64,000 nt of DNA from Nemophila menziesii. Its lineage: Eukaryota; Streptophyta; Magnoliopsida; Boraginales; Hydrophyllaceae. A program made the position numbers and the translations under genes. The stretch spans positions 9,116,501-9,180,500 of the forward strand of contig JARWIR010000005.1 in assembly GCA_029959085.1 (NCBI GenBank), given 5' to 3'. Below are positions 55,400 through 64,000 of this stretch, one piece after another (within the stretch, counting starts at the first letter, position 1; every line of letters starts with the position of its first letter). The notes under the pieces were generated by a model. It made no database searches, was not told where the DNA came from, and saw only the letters and a list, made by a program, of their open reading frames with translations.

Positions 55400-57470
55400 T
55401 CATTGGGGATGCTAATAAGTGCATCATTTGGGTTGAGTGATAACATTTTGGGAGTAACTCATGTTTTAGGATGATTCGTTAATGACTAGCTAGGATCGAG
55501 CCAAAAGCTCACTCTAAATTAGCAAAAATATACGATCATACCTACCCTAAACCTACATTACAACCTTAAGACCTTATGATTCTTGACTATGAAATTTAGA
55601 AGCGATCAAACCAATATAGAGTATTTATATGGACCTTAAAAACTATGTAAAGATCGAGTAACACCCTATAGCTACCATATCGGACTAAGAGAAAACCTAT
55701 CCTTCGTGCATTGTATAATCTTGAAATTTACTTGTGTTGATTGTTTATTTGATAAGTGTATATATGATTTAGTTTGTAAAGATTACTATATGAGACTCGT
55801 TAGGATTATTGCTTTAGTGTCATTCATGATTTTTCTTTTTTCTCTTTTCTTTAATTTGTTGGACCTAGACCCTATCTATACCTTATTTTTCTTTTTCTTT
55901 TGTCGGGACAACAAAACTTTGAGTTAGTGGTCTTGATGTATCTCTTTTTGTATTGGATTAATCCACTTGCGGGACATCTTTTGGGAGTTTATTGGGACTA
56001 CGTGATGGATTTTTCTCTATTATTTGACGTATTGCATTTTCCTCTCTAGTTTTGGGACTTATGGTCATTTATAGAGTTTTTGTGCTTTAATTGTGTGTTA
56101 AATGTGTAGCTTTTAGGTACATGGTTGATACAAGGTTCCAACATGAAGAGAAGAAGTCAAGTCAAACCCAACTAAAGGTGAAAGATGAGATTAAAGTCAC
56201 TTTGGAAAGTTGGAGCGTTTATTGGAAAATTCTTGACGTCATATTGTTTCCGTCACCAAGAGATATTGGTAAGAGATTTCGAAGAAAGTCCTTTTGATTC
56301 AGAGAGATCTTAAAGTCTGTGTCTCTTGGGAAGTGATGGAAGTCAATTCGAAGTCGAGACAAGAAAGTTATACTATTTGTTCTACCGTCGTTCGAACTAG
56401 ACCAGCATTAACTAAAAACGGGTTGGGCCATGTAGAACCTAATTAAGCAAACCCATGGGGGACCTAGACGTTTTTAGTTAGTATATAAGTCATATGTCAG
56501 CTCCAAAAACACACGCAATTCATTACACATTCATTTTACACGTTTTTCAAGATGAGAAAGAGTAGAAAGAAGGGGTTTTCACCAAAAACCACCATTTTTC
56601 CTCATCGGAGCTCTGAATCGACTCATTTCACAAAGTAACTTTATTTTATTCAGCTTTTGAACATGATTACAGTATTATTTTTAATAATATTTAAGTAGTT
56701 TTAATTTTTTGAGTATGAACTAAACCCTCATTGCTTTAGGATTGAGATTGTGTATGAACCTTAATTGATCGATTTGATGTTCTTTTGATGTTAAAATTTT
56801 CTATGTAATTAAATTGAGTTTTTCATCTATTGTGTATACAAAATGTCTTAAATACTAATCTTATCTTGTCTGAATAGTGATTAGCCTGAGTAATTGAGCT
56901 TGCGCCCAAAGTGGGGGGAGGGGGTCTGATTACTGATTAGTTTATACACGCTTGATGTCCGTTATTGAACCCAAGGTCTTGACTAGCCAAGTAACCGCTA
57001 GAATATTATTTTAATCTTGCAGAATTTGAGTATGTGAGATTCTTAAGTCGACCTTTACGGGAGTTAGGAAGGCTTTAAAATCCCGGTGAATATGAACAAC
57101 CAACTTACCTTTATATCAAGAACATCATAACTATTGAGTTTGGCGAGTATTACCAATCCTTCAGCATTACTCTCATATGTCATTTTAGTTAATTTTCTTT
57201 CCAGACCATTAGTTTGATTTAGTTCATTGTCATTTTTCTTTTAAATTATTACGAACCCAAAAATATTTCTTCATTTACTTTATCTCTTTCTGATTCTCGT
57301 TTACAAACTATTCAACATTATTTTACAAAACAACTTTAGATAAGTTGATAATCCTTGAGGAGACGATATATCCCCAGGCTTATCTTTATTACTTGACGAT
57401 GACTCGTGCACTTGCAGGAAGTTACCCCCTTTCTAGGTGTCGATTTATTTATCACACCTGAGGAAGAAAA
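55400..57470 (-). repeat. unclassified repeat family H, diverged copy 3
   Basis: Read in reverse from 57470, CTGCAAGTGCACGAGTCATC, GTCAAGTAATAA, and TCGTCTCCTCAAGGA recall the head of copies 1 and 2 (CAAGTGTACGGTTGTC, GAGTAATAA, TCACAGGGAC). The body has no coding frame. The far end is fixed only roughly and the tail hairpin is not recognised. Confidence 0.4.
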
Positions 57471-57802
57471 TATTAGCTACAAGTGTCTCTGTGATAATAA
57501 CTCATTTGCATGACTCAATTATCTTATTTTTTCCGCTGATTACAACCTTTTTAGAAAGCATATCCTCCAGTTTGAGACCAGTATTCCCATGGTACCTCAA
57601 CGAGTTAATTGATATAAACATTATGTTCCTACAAAATATACCAAAATGATAAGGTATAAAAAGTCTCTTACATGTGTGGGGTAAGGGTGGAATCAAATAC
57701 GTTGACATAAATTATTTTCACTTCTATTAGAAACTATAACTGTCAAATGCATGAAGGAAGCAAGTGAGTAGCACTACTTGAGAGTAAGACTCTCGAAGGG
57801 GA

Positions 57803-58126
57803 CTCTTACGCTAATGCCAGTAGATGTATGAATTGAAGCCACCTAGATCGAATCTTGTGAGATAAGATGTAAGAATGCCAAATTCTAGTGTAAAAAATGG
57901 ATTATGAATGAATTGGTTGTCTTAGTGGTAGCAAGATTACTAACTTATACATTAATCTTGATGGGCTCTTACGCTAATGCCAGTAGATGTATGAATTGAA
58001 GCCACCTAGATCGAATCTTGTGAGATAAGATGTAAGAATGCCAAATTCTAGTGTAAAAAATGGATTATGAATGAATTGGTTGTCTTAGTGGTAGCAAGAT
58101 TACTAACTTATACATTAATCTTGATG
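57803..58126. repeat. exact 161-bp tandem duplication
   Basis: 57803-57963 and 57966-58126 are identical base for base as printed, separated by GG. Both start CTCTTACGCTAATGCC and end ATTAATCTTGATG. Identity amid decayed sequence implies a very recent event or an assembly artefact. Confidence 0.95.
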
Positions 58127-60460
58127 TCCACAACCTAGACGATCCCTACTGGAATCGTGGCATGTCAACTAACAATAAAATATGGGTAATATCCTCTTAG
58201 GTTGAATATCGTTTGGTACAAGTCTCATATATTTCTCACCATAAATCTACAGTTACTTGATATACCTCGAATGCATGCGTAAATTTCTTTAAGTGGCATA
58301 AGTTGGATGATGTGGTATGATTTGGTTACTAAAGTAGTTGATACAATCTGAAGCCACACCATGAAGACAAATACACATTCAAGGGCTATTATTCGTTGGT
58401 GTCATCTATGATGTTTCAATACATCTCACATTACGTTTGTATTACTTATTGGTTTGTCAAAATCGATGTTTCAAACATATTGGTGTTCTAGCTGTACTAG
58501 GAGAGGTTTGTAAGACCTTATGAATATTTCATGAAGGAGATATTACAAGGTAGGACTTGTATATAACACCTTCAATGATTTTTTAATAACCTAGAGAGAT
58601 GCCAATATATCGTTCTTCACTAGAGCTACCACACCTCGGTGATACCTTGTGTTCTACATGATAATAACTTATAAAAAGGGTAAAAATAATTTTGTTACAA
58701 AAATAAGAACACAATTTAAGTATCTTGATCATATTATAATGACTTAAATCTTTGAGTCTGACTATTAATATTAGATAACTAAAGGGACTAAAGATTAAAA
58801 AATTCTTTATATAAACTAATAAGACCTAGTTTACTTAATAATATCACAACTCACGCCGCTCACCTCCCCCTCTCAACAAAGGACCTTGTTCATCAAATCG
58901 ATTAAAGATGCCTTATCTTAAACACCATAACAACGCCCCATATCCTTAACTCGCACATATCTCCCCCTCAACCCCATCAACTACAATTTCTTTGGTGTAC
59001 TCCATTGATGTCCATTAACCCCATTATCGTCTCTCTCAACCCATCAATGCATATATGATATCTCCTCTGCAAGGTATCCCTTAATCTCTCTATAGAGATG
59101 ATTTTATTTATGAAAACTATATATTGTAGTATATTTTTTTTCTTGATCAAATGATGAGATAATTCTTGATAATGTAACTTTGATGACGATTTGAACGTTG
59201 ATATATTGTAGCCTTGTGGATATATAGTGGATTCAATTAAATATTTATTGTAAAATTTTAAAGGTAAAATATGTTATTAGTTTGGAATTAATTATGTAAA
59301 TCTTAACTTTAAATATTTTTGTGATTTTGTCCTTGTTTGTTAAATAGAGACGTTACATTTTTCCTCATATGGTGAAATTTTTTTATTTGTTTTAGTTAGT
59401 AATTTTTATTTGAGCCATTTCTATTCTATTTGTTTAGTTCATATTTTCATCAACATATTTTGTTGATGAAAATACAAACTCGGATGATATCTTCAAAAAT
59501 GTTGAATTTCCATTACTAATGTAATGCCTTTTTTTTTTTTAATTGAAACTGAGTTTAGATCTTCAAATTTTACTTTTAAAAAAATCCTTATTAAACATTT
59601 TTTACCCATTTTATTATGTAAATGTACCATATATTATTATTATATTTTAGAAATATGTTACAAAATATTTTACGAAAAACATACCATTTGAAAATTATGT
59701 ATTTAGTTCATTTCGAAAATTAAAAATAACTTAATATTAAAAATATATTTTATCAATGGTTTGTGTACTTTCTTGTCGGTCATATTCACATCCTTAACAA
59801 CCTATACACTCTGAAACATAATGGTCGTCACTGAATAAAGTTCAAAGGATAATTCTTTTTAATACACGTCTCAATAGGATCTATTATATGATGGGGTTGG
59901 GATAATGAAGGGTAAGGATGGGTTAGGAAAACAAAGAAAATAGTAAAAAGTAAAATTGTTGATAAAATAATTTATTTTTTAAATTTTGGTTAGAATTCAA
60001 AATAGAAAATATATCCACTAACGAGTTATCTAATCTATAAGAACCAGGGCCGACTCGAACTCCTAAAGTATCTAAGATAGACTAAATAATTGGTCATTTT
60101 CAAGTGAAAATGCTAATTACAAATTTATTTGGAATCTGAGTTCTTCCACTTTAATTTTATTTACAATTTTCCCTCCACATGGAAATATAACCGATGTTTT
60201 CCTACTAAACTAGTTGCAGTTTTATAAAGTACTTGTATCCTATATTAACTCTATATTCTACGTAATTCTTTATTTATTGGGGCCCTAAAAAGTTTTGGGA
60301 CCCAACATGACCGACTTGGTGGTCCTGGGCCCGACCCGTCCCTCATAGGGATATGTTTGTATTATTTTTTTTTTTAAAACATCAGATATATTTACTTTAA
60401 AAAAATCATATTCTCTCATATTAGAAAGACAAATTGCTAAGAAAACTATATTTTTATAAT

Positions 60461-60462
<2 letters not shown>
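58127..60462. other. AT-rich intergenic stretch
   Basis: No gene or recognisable element. A perfect hairpin occurs at 59442-59474: TATTTTCATCAACA, loop TATTT, TGTTGATGAAAATA. Confidence 0.45.

Positions 60463-60529
<67 letters not shown>
60463..60529. repeat. AT dinucleotide microsatellite, 67 bp
   Basis: Pure alternating AT. Confidence 0.97.
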
Positions 60530-60532
<3 letters not shown>

Positions 60533-60737
60533 AAACATTTCATTCATTCTCTTAAAGGCTACAAATGAATAATTTTCATAATCATACATATTATCATTGC
60601 GATGAGAATGTACATATGTGGATCAAAATAGAGGAATATGATTTTAATTCAATTACATAAGATATATACGATTGTTGACATTTCATATATGATATCTTGT
60701 ACACAAATAAAATATAAGAAATATACATTTTACATTT

Positions 60738-61137
60738 AGCGAAAAGATAATCAATGTTTTCTAAACTTTGGCATGTTTGACGCTTTGCCCTTTATTTCAA
60801 ATTTGAAGTCTGCTTATCCCCAAACTTTTATTATGTGTCCTATTAACCCCTCCCTCCCTTTCTTCCACCAAACTTGTATTTTGTGTCTCGTAATTCCCTA
60901 AACTTTTATTTTGTGCCCCTTTGTCCCCCAAAATTATATTTTGTGCCTTGTTACCTGTTTTTAAAATTAGTTTAAAATAATTAAAATGATTTTACGGTAA
61001 AAATAGACGAAAGACACATCAAGGGTAACGGGACACGCAATAAAAGTTTGGCGGTAATAAGACTTAAAAATTGAAATAGTGGAATTTGTGTCAAACATAC
61101 CAAAATTCAGAGAAGGGGGGGGGGGGGGGGGGGGGGC
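60738..61137. mobile_element. TIR element with internal 33-bp-like repeats and a G22 run
   Basis: Left TTTTCTAAACTTTGGCATGT and reversed right CTTCTCTGAATTTTGGTATG, each followed by TTTGAC, then CCAAACTTTTATT.TGTGTCC on both arms: an imperfect TIR of about 90 bp. The left half has four units built on CCAAACTTTTATTTTGTGYC. A run of 22 Gs (61115-61136) sits at the right end. No target duplication found. Confidence 0.6.
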
Positions 61138-62429
61138 TGGGTCCATTTCCCTTAAATTTATATAATATACCTAGTTACAAAATTACTTTTGAAAAATTAA
61201 TAAGACATATTTGTTGCACTTGTATAGAGCATTAATGTTAATTCGTTGTAATATTTTACTTTAATGGGGTATATCTTATGAAATTATCATCGTAAGAAAC
61301 AATTGCCACAGATGTGTGGTGATGGGGGTTGGGTGAGGATGGTTGGGTTTGTCGTGGTAAGGGTGGATCAAGTAAGTATATATATATATTATCATCTTTA
61401 TGAAATTTTATATGTATAAGTCAACACGGACATTTGTACAAAAATTTGCCTATTTATATTATGTAATATATGAATTTTAAGTGCACATATAATATGAGGA
61501 ATAATATACTTTTATATTTGTATAATACATTTAGTTTTTAAATTACTTATTAGAAAATCAATAAGACATATATGTTTAACGGGTTTATATAAATATACTT
61601 GCATTACAAAAAGAAAACTAGACATAATTTTTTCATAATATTACCTTCCTAAACAGGTCATGCATCAAGTTGTAAGCATCATATTTAGGAGGGGAAAGAT
61701 CGATGGTCATTGCATTTCAGTAAAAGCGGGACAACTTATTTGGTAAGAGAAAGATATATGTTTTTATATAGTGATATACTTGTATTATATTAAACTTTTG
61801 TCAAACACATTCTTAAAAACCTAAAAGACATTCTAATAATTTAAATTATATTTAATTTAATTATATATTATTTGAAGTTAGATTAATTAGAGTAACACAT
61901 TCTTAAAAATCTTAAATACCTTTGTTTGAATTATAAAATCAAAATCAAGGAGAAGAAACTAATGATTTAACAATCGCTTGTTTGAGTTCACGTTAAAAGA
62001 AAAAAATGATATCTTTTTTGTGTAAAATTTGTGTATACTCTTTTTATAATATGTAAAATATTATTTATAGAAATAATAAAAGTTATTTAGAATCTTTTGA
62101 AAAGCAATCATTTTTTTTTTCCTAAAGGAATCCAAAGGAGTGTATAATCAAATGAATTACTCTTCTTTTATTAAAAGTCTAATTCAAACAAACGAAAAAA
62201 ACTTTTATTTCAATAATCTCTCTTTTTTACCTTTAATAATACAAATCATAACAATAAGGTTACTTGTACATTAATGATAATATTTTTAATATTTTAGAAC
62301 TAAAATATATTTCAACATTATTCGTATTTCAAATAAGGAATCATATTCTTCCTACTAAACACCAAAAATAAGTTTGTATTTCGACTTAGCACCCCACCTT
62401 AAAAAGTCATATATTTTTCAATACACGGA
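61138..62429. other. AT-rich stretch, no supported feature
   Basis: Only A/T-rich low-complexity DNA on both strands. Confidence 0.4.
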
Positions 62430-63900
62430 AGGTCGTAAGACTAAGGTAATTGAGCCAAAAACTAGAGCCCCTCAAAGGAGGGCTACATATTGCTTCAGGA
62501 GCCATCCATCCACATCGATCTCATGTAAATAGTTGCCACATTTTCTCTAGTGTAACCATAGAAACATATTCATTTTATGTTAAGTAGCCCTATGCCGACC
62601 ATACAAAATGATCAATTTCTAACAAGAATATTCTGAATCATGTCAATCCAACGCACCCATGGGCCTCTATCTTCATTCGTGTTGCCTAACGATGTAATAA
62701 TGTCTCGTGAAAACATCTCAATGCATAACTCATATCTCCTAATCCCTTACTCAATTCTAGACGTTCATGGCAAGCTATTAAATCCATGGCTATTAGTGGT
62801 GTATACCCTGTATTTTTTGAGAAACCTCTAATCTAGTCTCCATATTTATCTCATATTAAGCTTCCCCCTCACATGCAGCTTGAATTTACTTTACCATCGA
62901 TAATTAATGTCCATCTATGTTATGATTTCGGCCACCCACCTTCTCTACCTTGTCAAGTCTACTTTACCTCTCTCCTGGGGTCCAGTGCAAGCACGGGGAA
63001 AGTAAATCTCTTAGTATTTAGCCTTCCCAATCAACGTAAAAGGATCTGCGATCTGTGAGTTATTTAAGGCTCATTCATTTTATGTTGTCCTTATCACCAG
63101 AATTATAGATGGGAATAAATCATTCCATGGAATTATAATAGCTAATACAATGTAACATTTCACCAGCCTCCCCATGACATGTCATTAAATAGGCTCGCAT
63201 ATTCATCTAGCTGTAACCGTATCATATAATCCATGTAATCAAGAGGTATGTTGGCATGTTCAACTGTTGTTCAATACAATGGAAAAATTAATTCTACCAT
63301 TGCACGATCTAAGTTACACGGTTCCATCATTGTTTTAGCATCAAAAGCCTTCCTTCTCACGTACAACGCGTGTCTTTGTTGTTATCACACATGTCGTGCA
63401 CTGGTACATCTAGGCAACACCTTAATTCACCATTTTTCTAGGTTTGAACTTATTAGTAATATTTATTTGATAGATCTCTATATCAAAACTTTATTTTTTG
63501 GGGACGTTCAATTTTTTCATAGTTTTTTCCACTCAAGTCTTTCGTTATGACCTAGAGTTGTTTCACACATTACTGAGAATTTCCCTGAATACTCTCCATG
63601 TGTCTCGTGTGCCTATCAAAGATAATCTTGTAACTCTCTACTTTTCTCCAGTTGTATATTTGTGGGTTTTAATAGTTTCATGGTTGATAGTAAGTGTTGA
63701 AACAATGCCCAATTCCACGGTTTATCCTCATGTGTGTAGTACTCCACCATATGGTTTAACACGCCCTCTCCAACTAGTTCTAACCTTATCTCTGTTAATG
63801 ATACTCCACCCACTAATATACTTATCCAGAATTCTACCATACACCCACATTTTACTAGTTCCATCTAGAGAGATGGATATGTAATTATTGAACAACTCTC
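62430..63900 (-). mobile_element. LINE fragment: post-RT region to RNase H end
   Basis: Minus strand: from 63864 HEDKPWNWALF is a weak match to the (E)DK..W motif before the zinc-binding region. Toward 62450, EDRGPWVRWIDMIQNILVRN, FCMVGIGLLN and APEAICSPPLRGSSFWLNYL follow the RNase H C-terminal and tail pattern seen in the fragments at 41.8 and 50.8 kb. Many stops; the middle is poorly preserved. Confidence 0.65.
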
Positions 63901-64000
63901 AAAAGAAACCTTGGGCCACCTCCCCGAGAAAACTGGAAAACCTGGGTATCCTCCTAACTCTTTATTCTAGACAAAACTACTTTGATTTGTTATATTAGTA

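Noticed and set aside
57910..58020. SINE with boxes in the 161-bp duplication (TTGTCTTAGTGGTAGC and GATCGAATC)
   Set aside because: The A-box-like and B-box-like words are about 90 bases apart and there is no tail or flanking duplication.
62640..63884. Plus-strand frames of 60-128 codons as genes
   Set aside because: They are shadows of a minus-strand LINE remnant and have no recognisable motif.

Overview
The window is nuclear DNA from a flowering plant, most likely a core eudicot. The evidence is an F-box-associated-domain gene fragment, a nine-exon RAD23 gene with plant-type GT/AG introns, plant L1-type LINEs whose ORF2 ends in a reverse-transcriptase-linked RNase H (RVT_3), Ty1-copia remnants, and CACTA, hAT, Mutator, Stowaway and PIF/Harbinger-like elements. 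Background is very AT-rich. Gene density is low: only three stretches look like real host genes, and nearly everything else is transposon-derived and decayed.

Layout. 1-950: 3' end of an F-box-associated gene running in from outside. 2.8-9.6 kb: hAT-like repeat, minus-strand LINE (ORF1 end plus ORF2 endonuclease), two Au-like tRNA-SINEs, a duplicated block carrying two tRNA-Asp-like sequences, another SINE, a foldback MITE, then a plus-strand LINE abutting a minus-strand copia gag. 11.2-14.0 kb: non-autonomous CACTA element. 14.9-19.6 kb: LINE interrupted by a hAT with a nested TIR element. 19.6-25.8 kb: MITEs, SINE, minisatellites, an unclassified repeat (family H), an LTR-like fragment and a LINE. 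26.3-27.7 kb: MULE X. 27.8-28.5 kb: LINE RNase H. 29.25-29.72 kb: small acidic single-exon gene. 30.9-36.7 kb: LINE, then a copia element without an integrase region and split by a family H repeat. 37.7-40.05 kb: intact RAD23. 41.2-51.1 kb: LINE pieces, tandem-repeat units carrying MULE Y and SINEs, nested hAT elements, MULE Z and a MULE-type MITE with a 16-bp internal array. 51.6-57.5 kb: LINE broken by a hAT and a Stowaway, a PIF/Harbinger MITE, a long inverted-repeat element and a reversed family H copy. 57.8-64 kb: exact 161-bp tandem duplication, AT-rich DNA, a TIR element and a minus-strand LINE.

What stands out is the set of legible insertion footprints: 8-bp duplications around two hATs (a third hAT has an 8-bp match offset by 2 bp), 9-bp duplications (two perfect, one with a mismatch, one with an indel) around four Mutator-like elements, 14- and 15-bp duplications around retroposons, TTA around PIF/Harbinger MITEs and TA around a Stowaway. 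These let the nesting order be read. The most interesting group is three same-orientation MULEs (26.3, 42.5, 46.3 kb) sharing degenerate termini, each with a promoter-like head, a GC-rich Pro/Ser/His-biased core and an AT-rich tail of repeated GTAC-containing words. They look like Pack-MULE-type elements carrying gene-5'-end-like cargo.

RAD23 (UBL, UBA1, XPC-binding, UBA2) is the one clearly functional housekeeping gene; it would shuttle ubiquitinated proteins to the proteasome and act with XPC in DNA repair. No operon-like organisation, CRISPR, rRNA or confident functional tRNA gene is present. All coordinates were read by eye; TE boundaries without a stated target duplication are approximate.
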